DNA from: Dictyobacter vulcani
GTDB lineage: Bacteria > Chloroflexota > Ktedonobacteria > Ktedonobacterales > Ktedonobacteraceae
Direction of reading: 5' to 3'
DNA: 64,000 nt
Assembly: GCF_008974265.1 (NCBI RefSeq)
Contig: NZ_BKZW01000001.1
Span: 2,542,001 to 2,606,000 of the forward strand
Shown: piece by piece, positions 16,604 through 25,427 of the stretch
Position numbering within the stretch: the stretch's first letter is position 1
Layout of the letters: every line of letters begins with the position of its first letter
Made by a program: the position numbers and the translations under genes
Notes under the pieces: model-generated
Told to the model about the DNA's origin: nothing
Seen by the model: the letters and a program-made list of their open reading frames with translations, nothing else
The model's database searches: none

Positions 16604-17416
16604 TTACCAGTGCAGTTGTTCTTTCAGGCTGATATAGCGGGGATTGCCGATGATGATGTGGTCGAGCAGCTCGATGTCGAGGATCTTGCCCGCCTCGACG
16701 AGTTGATTGGTTACTTCTATGTCTTCACGCGATGGTGTGGGATCGCCGCTGGGATGATTATGGGTGACGATGAGGCGTGGACAGTTGCGGGTGATGGCAG
16801 GACGCATGATCTCGGCGATACGTAGGACCGAGCTATTAACTGTGCCTTTGTAGCGCTTGACGCATTCGATGACCTGATTTTTGGTATCTAGCAGGATAAT
16901 GTGCATCTCCTCGTGATCCAGATACATAAGCTCTAAGCGCACCAGGCGGGCGGCATCGTCGGCCGACTTTATTTGGTAGCGCTTCTCCGTTGGCAGCATG
17001 CTCAGGCGCTTCCCGATCTCCAGCGCCGCCTTAAGTTGTGAGGTCTTCGCAGCTCCGATACCGTGCTCATTGCTTAACTCATGGAAATCGGCGCTCATCA
17101 AGCCAGAGAGGCCGCCGTATTTTGTCAGCAGTTTAGCCGCTAGCTCGATGACATTCTCACGCTGGGTGCCGGTACGTAGAATAATGGCCAGTAGATCGGC
17201 GGTGCTGAGCATCTCGGCACCATTTTTCTGCAAACGCTCACGGGGACGGTCATTGGCGGGTAGATCATGGACGGTCGCATGATATTCTGGTTTAGGGGTG
17301 GCCGGTGGCGGTAGTGTCTTTTCTGCTGGCGTACTCTCTATATCTAGTGGGGACAGTGGTAGTTCAGGCAATTCATCATCCACATCATCTTGTAAAGCAG
17401 CTAGATTAATCGTCAT
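16604..17416 (-). CDS. radC: RadC-family JAB-domain protein
   Basis: A 270-residue RadC. After a 45-residue acidic/proline linker come the helix-hairpin-helix region (LPANDRPRERLQKNGAEMLS, LLAIILRTGT, then GIGAAKTSQLKAALEIG) and the JAMM metalloprotease-like domain, whose zinc motif HNHPSGDPTPSRED (about 219-232) is intact. The historic link to DNA repair is doubtful; the biochemical role of RadC remains unsettled. ATG 17416 follows AAGGAG at a slightly long distance. The gene is convergent with lon and divergent from the next gene. Confidence 0.92.
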   Translation of the reverse strand: MTINLAALQDDVDDELPELPLSPLDIESTPAEKTLPPPATPKPEYHATVHDLPANDRPRERLQKNGAEMLSTADLLAIILRTGTQRENVIELAAKLLTKYGGLSGLMSADFHELSNEHGIGAAKTSQLKAALEIGKRLSMLPTEKRYQIKSADDAARLVRLELMYLDHEEMHIILLDTKNQVIECVKRYKGTVNSSVLRIAEIMRPAITRNCPRLIVTHNHPSGDPTPSREDIEVTNQLVEAGKILDIELLDHIIIGNPRYISLKEQLHW

Positions 17417-17553
17417 CGTGATCTCTGCTCCTTCTTCCTCTACACTTTCAACACAACTTTCACCTCCTCACAATAACGCGCCCGACCACACGCTGTAAAT
17501 AGGCAAAATAGGAAGCGGCCTCTCTTCAATCGAGGATATTTGTTCACGTTTCC

Positions 17554-17582
17554 TTGACATCCGCGCTAATAAATAATGATAT
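17554..17582 (+). promoter_or_regulatory. Possible promoter of the four-span membrane protein gene
   Basis: TTGACA (17554-17559), 17-base spacer, TGATAT (17577-17582). The -35 box is perfect, the -10 box is weak. The start codon lies about 83 bases downstream. Confidence 0.4.
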
Positions 17583-17664
17583 CTATGTATCTTCGATGAT
17601 TATCCTATCGTGTTATAAAAGGATTTAATTGCTGTTTTAATACTAAAAACAAAACAGGTGATAT

Positions 17665-18576
17665 ATGTTTTCAAGATCGCGTAACACTATTCCTCCATCC
17701 TCGCTTACAACTCCTATCACTAAAAATCGTGGAATTAGATTGTTAGCAGGTAATTTTGTTAGCTGTTTATCGGTGACTATTCTCAATAGTTATATTGCGG
17801 TCAACTATATGCGTATAGAACATCGTCAGCTTCAGGCTTTTGGTATAGCTGCTCTGCCGAATGTTGCACTTGCTGGTATGTTTAGTGTCTATTGTATCTG
17901 GTTAGCCAGCTGCTTGTTTTTATTGATACGTCAGGATCGTCGTCGCCACAGTGCTGCTACCGGGAATTCAGCGTTGTTGGCTATTTCTCAACCGCCGCCA
18001 GATGAAACATTGTATCGTGTGCCCATTATGATTGATCAAAAAATCAATTGGTCTGGCTATATTAAATTTGCTCTGATCATATGTATTATCTTGCTTTTAA
18101 TGTATTTTATTGCGGCTCTGATTGAGTACAGTATATGGAAGACAATTTTTATTAATGAAATCAGTATTGCCATGTATTTTGTCGTGATCGCGATCTTTTT
18201 GATTGCGCTGGCCTTTGTCGCCAGGTCCTATGCCAAAGTACAGCTTATTGTTGCTGATACAGGCTTGATTAAAAAGTCTTCACGTGGCGATCAGTTTATG
18301 TCCTGGAATGAGGTACGCCTGTTTGCTATCGATGCCGTTGAGGGTGGTAAGGATGTGATGACAAACTTTCAGACGAGCTATCATCATATGCCGACGTTGT
18401 TTGAGGTGTCGAGCGCTAAGGATATGCTGCAATGGCGCTTTCTGCGGCCGCCACGCTGGTATGAAATAGCCTTTGCACAGCCGGTCATGGGTTATGTGGT
18501 CTATGAGCAGCAGATGCAAACATTGCTGGCGATTATTGCTACCAAAACAAAGCAGCCTCTGTATGATTTGCGGTAG
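17665..18576 (+). CDS. Four-span membrane protein, unknown function
   Basis: A 303-residue integral membrane protein. Hydrophobic segments lie near residues 28-50 (LLAGNFVSCLSVTILNSYIA), 70-95 (VALAGMFSVYCIWLASCLFLL), 130-155 (IKFALIICIILLLMYFIAAL) and 170-192 (IAMYFVVIAIFLIALAFVA). The C-terminal 110 residues are soluble and PH-like in pattern (VQLIVADTGLIKKSS, FMSWNEVRLFAIDAVE, DMLQWRF), as in bacterial membrane proteins with a PH-type regulatory domain; this is inference. The stop codon TAG lies inside a dispersed TAGGTTCGA repeat. The start follows a weak CAGGTG. Confidence 0.65.
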   Translation: MFSRSRNTIPPSSLTTPITKNRGIRLLAGNFVSCLSVTILNSYIAVNYMRIEHRQLQAFGIAALPNVALAGMFSVYCIWLASCLFLLIRQDRRRHSAATGNSALLAISQPPPDETLYRVPIMIDQKINWSGYIKFALIICIILLLMYFIAALIEYSIWKTIFINEISIAMYFVVIAIFLIALAFVARSYAKVQLIVADTGLIKKSSRGDQFMSWNEVRLFAIDAVEGGKDVMTNFQTSYHHMPTLFEVSSAKDMLQWRFLRPPRWYEIAFAQPVMGYVVYEQQMQTLLAIIATKTKQPLYDLR

Positions 18577-18598
18577 GTTCGATCCTTGAGGTCGATTT
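18572..18598 (+). repeat. TAGGTTCGA-type repeat, copy A (contains the stop codon of the preceding gene)
   Basis: GGTAGGTTCGATCCTTGAGG followed by TCGATT. The core TCGATCC/GGTCGA is a small imperfect hairpin. The TAG at 18574-18576 is the stop codon of the 303-aa membrane protein. The same sequence with one change occurs at 57651. Confidence 0.85.
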
Positions 18599-18680
18599 CC
18601 TCCCCCCTCATTGATCTTGCCCCGAAAGAGACCGCTTCCCATTTTCTTGCTCACGTTGGGGCGGCGTTGGCGTGATGGCA

Positions 18681-18710
18681 CCAATCGACCACGAGGGTCG
18701 AACCTACGCG
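18681..18710 (-). repeat. TAGGTTCGA-type repeat, copy B (inverted)
   Basis: Reverse complement reads CGCGTAGGTTCGACCCTCG then TGGTCGATTGG. It faces copy A across about 80 bases, so the pair can form a large stem. Confidence 0.8.
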
Positions 18711-18772
18711 TTTCACCTCTCTTGACCCTTCTCGGTTTAAGGCCATGCCACCATTTCGCTCGGACGAGAACA

Positions 18773-18800
18773 GGTAGGTTCTGCCCTTGAGGTTAATTGG
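18773..18800 (+). repeat. TAGGTTCGA-type repeat, copy C (diverged)
   Basis: GGTAGGTTCTGCCCTTGAGG followed by TTAATTGG. Same length and layout as copy A, with substitutions in the palindromic core. The whole interval 18577-18955 holds only such repeats and a short leader. Confidence 0.65.
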
Positions 18801-18955
18801 TTCGCTGCCGGTACGAGGATTGATGAGGGTCGTTTTATTGGCGGCTTATAGTGAAAAAAGAATTACTGAATAGGATAGGATAGGATCAGCAATGACACGC
18901 TATGTCGCGGGGGGCGTTTGCCTGACGTTGATAAAGAGTAGAGGAGAGTATCAGT

Positions 18956-19841
18956 ATGATCAAATATCTCTGGCTGAGAAACAAGCTATTGCGCCTACTT
19001 CTATTGTTTGGGATGCTTGTGGGTCTGCTTGTGACCTTGAGTGGGATCAGTATAAGCTATGCCCACGGCCATGCTGGCATTTCGGTGGCCGTATGTGATC
19101 AGGCGCATCTACAAAGCGCCATTACCAGTGCCACTGCTAAGGATACAATTACGTTTCAATGTAGTGGGACTATTACCCTTACTAATACTCTGGCGATTAC
19201 CAAAGATCTGACGCTGGCCGCAGGTAGTGGACAAACGGTTACGCTGGATGGTAATAATACCATTCAAGTTTTGTTGGTCGGTGCTGATGTACACTTGATA
19301 CTTAATAGAGTCAATATTGCTCATGGCAAGTCTGCCTCTTCTGATGGTGGTGGATTGGTGAACTATGGTGTGGTGGATCTCTCTCATAGCATCCTCATGA
19401 ATAATTTTGCTATTCATGGCGGTGCCATCTGGAATGCAGATACAGGTAGGGTAAATGTCAGCAATAGCACTTTTATGAACAATTCAGCTACCCGCGGTGC
19501 TGACATCTATAATGATGGGGGTATGATTTCCGTCAGCAATTGCACCATTCGCAATAAATCCGGCCATGGCACCGATGGCGATTTCTATAATGATGGTGGT
19601 ACGGTGGATTCTAGCAACGGAGGTGGCATGAATAGTTCTAGTATCACTCATGACGATGATGCTGATAATTCTGATGATGTACAGCCAACGCCAAAGGCCA
19701 CCAGGCACTAGCAGGCTACTGACAAACTTCCTTCATGGCCATCACGCCCATGGACATTCCTCACAAGGGGAAGGATCAGCACCTTCGAACTCACCATCTA
19801 CCTATCCTGGTCTCCCAAATACGGGGAGTGATCCACGGTAG
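18956..19841 (+). pseudogene. Secreted parallel beta-helix protein, C-terminus apparently frameshifted
   Basis: ATG 18956 follows AGGAG. An N-terminal signal or anchor (LLRLLLLFGMLVGLLVTLSG, then SYAHGHA) leads to a right-handed beta-helix resembling polymorphic outer-membrane-type repeats: AHLQSAITSATAKDTITFQC, GQTVTLDGNNTIQVLLVG, GGGLVNYGVVDLSHSILMNN, GGAIWNADTGRVNVSNSTFM. The frame stops at 19711 after PTPKATRH. The +1 frame continues to 19841 with HGHHAHGHSS and ends YPGLPNTGSDPR, a tail I would expect on such secreted proteins. A single indel near 19700 would give about 293 residues. If the stop at 19711 is real, the protein is 251 aa and functional in its helix part. Sortase anchoring is unlikely, since no membrane segment follows LPNTG. 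Confidence 0.6.
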
Positions 19842-19851
19842 AATGGCTAAG

Positions 19852-19895
19852 ACCTGTTACGAAGAGACATGCAAGCTTCGTAACAGGTTTTGTTT
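19852..19895 (+). terminator. Terminator between convergent genes
   Basis: 13-bp stem ACCTGTTACGAAG/CTTCGTAACAGGT with an 11-base loop followed by TTTGTTT on the plus strand. It ends the beta-helix gene and overlaps the 3' end of the minus-strand gene. Confidence 0.8.
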
Positions 19896-21051
19896 AGTTA
19901 ATAGTGGCGGAACCAGTTAAAAGGAGGCTATCGGCGGCGGCGCAGGGTATTTTTGTATCAGGACCCATGCGAGCGCTGTCGATGGTTAATCCGTTGTTGA
20001 TGGCATTGCCAATCTGACTGTTGAGGGCTTGCTCGATCTGCTGGTTATAGTTGTCGGCATTGAAGGTGAAGATCAGTATGTTCAGTCTGGTCTGGTCTAC
20101 ATGCAGCCGTAGTTTGCCGCCTGTGGCCTGGGGCGAGATGGTGGTGGTGGCTGTTCCGAGTTTGAGCATCGGCGTACCAAAGACCAGGCTGATGATATCT
20201 GCTGTCACGATCAGTTTGCCATTCTGTGCACTGAGCTTGATGTTTTTTGCGGTCATATTGTTGTTGATGGGCAGTTCAGTGATGCCTGCGGCGATCGTAG
20301 CGAGTGAGGCAAAGGGGACTTCGACATAGAGCGGTACGGCCTGCGCTGCTATGCTGGCACTGCTTTGCAGGTGCATCCTGGCGCTTGTTACGGGCTGGGT
20401 GAAACTTGCCATGGCAATTGGATCGTTGCCAGATACACTCCCCTGGGACTTATTGGCCGCATCCATGGGAATCTGTAGCCCCATCTCCAGGTTGGCGGAC
20501 CCACAGTTGGTGATACTCTGGACACTGGTCAGTTTCCCGATGGGGACCTGCAAGGTGGTCAGTGGTCCGGTCATCAAGGGGGTACTGCCTGGCAGGGCGG
20601 CACCGTTGACCTGAATGGTGGTGTCATTGAGGATGCTGAAGGTGACCAGCATATGGGATGTGGTCGGTTGGGGATCGCCTGGATAGAGGGTGAGGGTCAT
20701 GCCTGCGTTGAAACCATTGGCTTGTGGCTTGAGATCAGTGAGCGTTACTGCAGGACTGATCAGGGTGTTGGCGATCTTGTTGATCCAGTCCTGATCACCG
20801 CCTGGCGAATTATGCACGATAGTGTTGACGGTGTCCGCTGTGATTTTCGGCACCTGTTGATTAATACTCTCCTGGAAGCGTTGCCGTAAAACATCCTGGG
20901 TCAGATAAACTTTAGTATCCAGCATCTTGCCTGCCAGGGATTGCTGGTCCTTTGTCGGGGCCGCATTCACTGGAGCTGCCATGCCAATCACCAGCAAGGC
21001 CAGGAGCAGTACCCAACCAATCTGGATGGCGCGTGTCGTACGTCGTTTCAT
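19894..21051 (-). CDS. Secreted protein sharing a domain with the neighbouring MFS exporter
   Basis: A 385-residue secreted protein with a signal peptide (RAIQIGWVLLLALLVIGMAA, cleavage near PVNAAP). The mature part is rich in Thr, Gln and Asn. Its end, IEQALNSQIGNAINNGLTI, then DTKIPCAAADSLLLTGSA, matches in layout the C-terminal end of the upstream MFS protein (MQTALNQMLLVDVMPAIHQQ, then KHIVCSKGAIEFVLQIEA): a helix with ALN, a strand, and a conserved Cys before the last strand. This resembles DUF2993/LmeA-like lipid-binding folds of actinobacteria, by pattern only. It starts 12 bases after the MFS stop codon, so both are co-transcribed and probably work on the same envelope substrate. Confidence 0.6.
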   Translation of the reverse strand: MKRRTTRAIQIGWVLLLALLVIGMAAPVNAAPTKDQQSLAGKMLDTKVYLTQDVLRQRFQESINQQVPKITADTVNTIVHNSPGGDQDWINKIANTLISPAVTLTDLKPQANGFNAGMTLTLYPGDPQPTTSHMLVTFSILNDTTIQVNGAALPGSTPLMTGPLTTLQVPIGKLTSVQSITNCGSANLEMGLQIPMDAANKSQGSVSGNDPIAMASFTQPVTSARMHLQSSASIAAQAVPLYVEVPFASLATIAAGITELPINNNMTAKNIKLSAQNGKLIVTADIISLVFGTPMLKLGTATTTISPQATGGKLRLHVDQTRLNILIFTFNADNYNQQIEQALNSQIGNAINNGLTIDSARMGPDTKIPCAAADSLLLTGSATIN

Positions 21052-21063
21052 CTTCCCTCGATC

Positions 21064-23553
21064 CTATTTATGGAATAACTTTTTAAAATCCAGTGTCGTA
21101 TTAAAACAGATTGGCGACGGCAGCGATTGGGCCGAGATGCCCTGGATTGTTGTTGCTTCTATCTGTAAGACGAACTCTATTGCACCTTTGCTACAAACAA
21201 TGTGTTTACTGGTGTGAATGGAGATGATTTTGATGTCTTTCAGTTGTTGGTGAATGGCTGGCATCACATCGACTAACAGCATCTGGTTGAGGGCTGTCTG
21301 CATACCCTGTGCCACCGTTGGTCCGGCGTCCAGTCCGTCGCGCTTGACCCGCTGGATTGCAAGCTGCATATTCTGTTTTTTATCCAGATACATGCTACTA
21401 TCGAGCTCGATAGGCAGGGTACGCTGGATGCCATGTAGATTAATCACCAGATCAAACGTAATCAGCAGCCGATCGTTTTCCGCTGGCGTTACTACCAGAT
21501 GCTTTAGGAATTTTTGTTGCTGGCCCAGTTGGCTGGCAAAAATCGATGTTAATGCTGTCTGGTTAAGGGCCAGATCAATTTTACGGGGCGCACCCGCCAG
21601 ATCAGTACTCTGCCCTGATTTTGTACTGGCGCTATTGATGATCAGATAGGTGGCCAGGCCGCTGCTAAGCACTAACATGATCGCTAATAGGATGGTAATC
21701 ACGTTGCGCTTCGGGGCGGCTGATGGTGCGCGCTGCACAATGGGTACCGTGGGCAGTTGATCGATGTCTGATGCCTGTATCCCGACCGGGAGCGCACGGC
21801 CCCAGAGGAAGAGGGCCGGCACGATGGCGAGCAGACAGAGGATCGCTGAGATAAAGAAGACGGTGCAGTAGACGGTATGGGCGGCTCCGATCAGGTAGCT
21901 GGCATAGGCGCTTAATGGATTGCCGCTACTGGCTTCCGGGGAGGTCGGGAACGCCAGTGAGAGCTGGCGGAAGTAGGCCAGCGCCCATGAGGTCAGGGCG
22001 GCCAGGCCAAAGATCATCCCGACCATTCGTAAGGCCGTCACAATCGAGGAACTCATGCCGACCTGCGTGGTGCGCACCGCATTGATGGCGGTAGTCCCGA
22101 TCGGTGCCACCACCAGGCCAAAGCCGAATCCTGCTGTGACGGTGGCCGCTGTCATCAGGTTCCAATCAGCATGGATCGGCCAGCGACTCATCAGGTAAAA
22201 GCCAATCGCGGTAAAGACGAGACCAATAATGGCGGTGAGGCGGCAGGTAATACGGTGACTGAGCCAGCCGCCCAGCAAGGCTCCAATCGGTATCATCACC
22301 GTCAGGCGCAGCAGGGCCAGACCACTATCCAGCACCGAACTCTGCAGGACGGTATCCACAAAGATCGGAATATCGGCCATGGCGATAATCAGAGCGGCCC
22401 CGACCAGCAAACTCACCAGCGCTGCGGCACTAAACTGGAAATGCTTGAAAAGCTGCAGGTCTACCACTGGCCAGCGTACTTTGCGCTCAACCAGAATAAA
22501 GGCCAGCAGAAAAACCACGGCTAAAACCAGGGACAGTGGATTATTCTGGGGTGTGACTGCGCTGGCTGCGCCAGGTCCCAATGACGTGCCTTGCTGGGCC
22601 AGTCCCAGGCTCAAGCAGGTTAACGCCAGGGCGATAAAAAGCGCCCCCAGCCAATCTATGCCCTCGGGCAGGCGCTTCCCTCGCGGAATAAAGATCCAGG
22701 CCCCGACAAATAACGCGATCACCAGCGGCACATTGAGATAAAAGATATATTGCCAGCCCAGGTGCTCAACAATCAAAGCCCCATATAAAGGACCAATCGC
22801 GCCGCCGGCTTCCGTGACGGCTCCAATCACACCCAGAGCCAGCGCGCGCTTCTTCAGGGTATAGACATCACTGGCAATCGCCATCGCCACCGGCACCAGC
22901 GCGCCGCCACCAATAGCTTGCAGCACCCGCGCACCAATCAGCCAGATAAGTCCTGGTGAGGATGTATCAATATGCAAGGCTCCCAGAAATTGCAGCGAAA
23001 CATGCGTTCCCAGGATTGGTGCCAGGCCACAGAGAATCGAGCCCACACCAAAGATCAGCAGGCAGAGGAGAAAGATACGGCGCCGCCCATAAATATCCGA
23101 GACGCGACCCATCAATGGCATCGCCACCACAAAACCCAGCAGATAGGCACTGATAATCCAGGCCGCATGATCCAACTGCGTCAATGGAATCTGCAGATCA
23201 GTAATCACCTGGGGCAGGGCCGTCACCACCACCGTTTGATCCAGGGCCGTCAGGAAGACGCCGATACAGGCCACAATAATTGCCGCCCTGGCACCGCGCG
23301 TCGCTTTCTGGTCCGCTACCGCTGGTGTATGGCCAGGCAAGGTAGGGAGATCTTCCAGTGTTGGATCATCTGCCAGGGTCCTGGTTTTGCGAGCCGGCTC
23401 AGGCACCATCACTGCATTCTCCGGCAGGACTTTCGTTTTGTGATCTATTTCTGGCTCCATGAGCTCTCTATCTGACTCAGTTTGATCTGAAGGAGTATAT
23501 AGTGTGCGCTGATAACGTGAGGACGTTTCATTATCGTCTTCAAATGTATACAT
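21064..23553 (-). CDS. DHA2-type MFS exporter fused to an extracytoplasmic domain
   Basis: An 829-residue protein, far longer than the usual 450-550 of 14-span MFS exporters. Residues 1-85 are a charged cytoplasmic extension. From about 86 the MFS core follows, with the drug-proton antiporter motif LDQTVVVTALPQV and GRVSDIYGRRR between spans 2 and 3. A further membrane span (VITILLAIMLVLSSGLATYL) near residue 600 leads to about 200 extracytoplasmic residues (IDLALNQTALTSIFASQLGQ, LLITFDLVINLHGIQRTLP and the Cys-containing end). The same type of domain forms the separate secreted protein downstream. Export of a lipid or hydrophobic compound handed to these domains is a reasonable inference. 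Confidence 0.85.
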   Translation of the reverse strand: MYTFEDDNETSSRYQRTLYTPSDQTESDRELMEPEIDHKTKVLPENAVMVPEPARKTRTLADDPTLEDLPTLPGHTPAVADQKATRGARAAIIVACIGVFLTALDQTVVVTALPQVITDLQIPLTQLDHAAWIISAYLLGFVVAMPLMGRVSDIYGRRRIFLLCLLIFGVGSILCGLAPILGTHVSLQFLGALHIDTSSPGLIWLIGARVLQAIGGGALVPVAMAIASDVYTLKKRALALGVIGAVTEAGGAIGPLYGALIVEHLGWQYIFYLNVPLVIALFVGAWIFIPRGKRLPEGIDWLGALFIALALTCLSLGLAQQGTSLGPGAASAVTPQNNPLSLVLAVVFLLAFILVERKVRWPVVDLQLFKHFQFSAAALVSLLVGAALIIAMADIPIFVDTVLQSSVLDSGLALLRLTVMIPIGALLGGWLSHRITCRLTAIIGLVFTAIGFYLMSRWPIHADWNLMTAATVTAGFGFGLVVAPIGTTAINAVRTTQVGMSSSIVTALRMVGMIFGLAALTSWALAYFRQLSLAFPTSPEASSGNPLSAYASYLIGAAHTVYCTVFFISAILCLLAIVPALFLWGRALPVGIQASDIDQLPTVPIVQRAPSAAPKRNVITILLAIMLVLSSGLATYLIINSASTKSGQSTDLAGAPRKIDLALNQTALTSIFASQLGQQQKFLKHLVVTPAENDRLLITFDLVINLHGIQRTLPIELDSSMYLDKKQNMQLAIQRVKRDGLDAGPTVAQGMQTALNQMLLVDVMPAIHQQLKDIKIISIHTSKHIVCSKGAIEFVLQIEATTIQGISAQSLPSPICFNTTLDFKKLFHK

Positions 23554-23604
23554 TCTTCCCCCATGCGCAATGAGACATCAACCGACTGCCAGTGACTTCT
23601 CTCT

Positions 23605-23633
23605 AGTATAGTGCATAGAAGCATAACAGTCGA
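23605..23633 (-). promoter_or_regulatory. Promoter of the MFS-secreted protein operon
   Basis: Minus strand: TCGACT (23633-23628), 17-base spacer, TATACT (23610-23605). Transcription would begin near 23598, 45 bases before the MFS start codon, which has GGGGGAAGA directly upstream. Confidence 0.6.
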
Positions 23634-23770
23634 TCTACATAGGAATCTGGTGATAAGTTCGCTGGTGGCTCATTTCTAAACAATCAACGACTCCGTATCT
23701 CTCTTTCGGGGATCAACAGTACATTTTGCGAATGGTATGTTCTTTTTTTAATGAGTTGTGATGAAAAAGA

Positions 23771-23807
23771 AAGATGCAGCAAGGTCTGATCCATTTTGCT
23801 GCATCTT
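23771..23807 (-). terminator. Terminator of the sugar block
   Basis: 12-bp stem AAGATGCAGCAA/TTGCTGCATCTT with a 13-base loop, followed on the minus strand by TCTTTTT. It lies about 40 bases after the debranching-enzyme stop codon. Confidence 0.8.
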
Positions 23808-23844
23808 CCTATGTTTATGTGCTGGATATCCCACAAGCTCAGGG

Positions 23845-25185
23845 CTAGAAGAACAGGGAAACCATGTACAGGATGGCGGCGGCAGTCCAGGCCTGTACGT
23901 TGCAGGCCTGTCGGTAATCGACGAGGGCCCATAACTGCTGGATCTGTGGTGCGCGGATCACCTGGGATGGGAGTACCATGTATAGCTCGACGGGATTATC
24001 GATGGTTGCCAGCGCCTGCAAGACGGCTTGCGCGATGGTGCGCGCCTGCTCATCGAAGCCGTAGTTCTCCATGCCGGCGGCAATGACTGCGTTATCGAAC
24101 GGCCATACGGTTCCGCGATGATAGTTAAATGGATCATAACAATACGCCTGGTCGGAGAGTGTGCGTATCCCCCAGGGGGTCAACATATCTGCTCTCATCA
24201 GGCGTTCGCTGATCTGACTTGCCTGCTGATCATTTACTGCGCGGCTCCAGAGTAGATGGCCAGCATTCGATGATACCAGTGGGATCGTCTGTTTCCGGCC
24301 ATCCATGGCCATGGCGGGAATCTGTTCCTCGTGCATCCAGAACGCAGCCAATCCCTGGCGCAAGCTGTTCATGCGCTGCTCAATTTGCTGCTGCAGGTGC
24401 GCGTCCAGGCGCCCCAGTTTCGTTGCCAGGGTGAGGTAGGAGTCGTATGCATCCAGTGCGTAGCCCTGTACTTCGATCCAGGCTAACGGATGATGTAATG
24501 ACAGGTCATCAGGTGTTAAGACCGAGTCGCTGCTGTCCTTCCAGACCTGGTTTGGTAAGCCATAGCCACCTGGATTGCGGCGTGCATATTCAACCAGGCC
24601 ATCCTGATCCAGATCTGACCAGCTCAACATCCAGAGCAGGGCGGCGTGAATATGCGGCCAGAGTTTTTCGAGCAGGGCCTGATCATTAAAATAGTCATCA
24701 ACCTGGGCGATTGTAGAGACAAAGAGGAATGTAGCGTCGAAGGCTCCGTAGTAGCGGCCGTTGCCATCGACGACGGGCCAGTGGGCCTGCACCATATTCG
24801 GGGGCACTGGCTCCCAATATTCATGCACAATCCGGCCTGGCTGTTCCTCGTTGGCATCATTGACCTGCTGCCCTTGCAATTGTGCCAGGCCAAGCAGGAC
24901 ATTGCTGGCCAGTTCGTGCAGCCAGTTATGGTATGAGCTAAACGCGTCTCTATCCTGCAACTCGCTGGTCTGAAAGCGCCTGGCCGCCTTGAGTGCGAGC
25001 TTCACCGTCCACAGGGAGTCGCGACCAAAAATAGCATGGAAGTGGTCGCTTTGTCCGCTTGCCATCAGACCCAGAGGATTCTGCAATTCCTGTAACGCCT
25101 CTACGGCTTTGCGCCAGAATTCTACCAGGATATCCTGCTCAAAAGCAGGGGCGGCCACCACCGCTTGTTCTGTAACTTCCTTCAT
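23845..25185 (-). CDS. Amylo-alpha-1,6-glucosidase / glycogen-debranching-like glycosidase
   Basis: A 446-residue (alpha/alpha)6-barrel glycosidase of the bacterial debranching-enzyme type. Supporting motifs are HAIFGRDSLWTVKLAL (entrance of the barrel, with the conserved GRDS), YYGAFDATFLFVSTIAQ, DQDGLVEYARR, GYALDAYDSYL, HLLWSRAV and YHRGTVWPFDNAVIAAGM, where the Asp/Glu-rich loops carry the likely acid and base. There is no signal peptide. It is the last gene of the minus-strand sugar block, 242 bases after the second permease, with a hairpin between, so it may be expressed at a different level. Likely role: cleavage of alpha-1,6 branches in imported oligosaccharides. Confidence 0.82.
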   Translation of the reverse strand: MKEVTEQAVVAAPAFEQDILVEFWRKAVEALQELQNPLGLMASGQSDHFHAIFGRDSLWTVKLALKAARRFQTSELQDRDAFSSYHNWLHELASNVLLGLAQLQGQQVNDANEEQPGRIVHEYWEPVPPNMVQAHWPVVDGNGRYYGAFDATFLFVSTIAQVDDYFNDQALLEKLWPHIHAALLWMLSWSDLDQDGLVEYARRNPGGYGLPNQVWKDSSDSVLTPDDLSLHHPLAWIEVQGYALDAYDSYLTLATKLGRLDAHLQQQIEQRMNSLRQGLAAFWMHEEQIPAMAMDGRKQTIPLVSSNAGHLLWSRAVNDQQASQISERLMRADMLTPWGIRTLSDQAYCYDPFNYHRGTVWPFDNAVIAAGMENYGFDEQARTIAQAVLQALATIDNPVELYMVLPSQVIRAPQIQQLWALVDYRQACNVQAWTAAAILYMVSLFF

Positions 25186-25369
25186 ATGTATATCTGTGCT
25201 CGCTTCCTGCGCACAATGATTTTCGTCAAAAGATCATTATCCGTTCAACCAGAGAGTAGCACGCATCCTTTCTATCGATGAAACCTCTGTGTGTTTTGCC
25301 ATCTTCAGTGGCAAGAAAAGGGTGAGTGAAAGTGGGGAAATTGCTTGTGCTCTTATCATCCAGCCCTGC

Positions 25370-25400
25370 TCCGGGCAAGGCATTTGCAGTCCTGCCCGGA
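25370..25400. terminator. Hairpin after the permease genes
   Basis: TCCGGGCA (25370-25377) pairs with TGCCCGGA (25393-25400) across a 15-base loop, about 30 bases after the last permease stop. No clear T-tract on the minus strand, so read-through into the debranching gene is possible. Confidence 0.5.
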
Positions 25401-25427
25401 TGTTCAGGGGATAACACTGTTGAAAGG

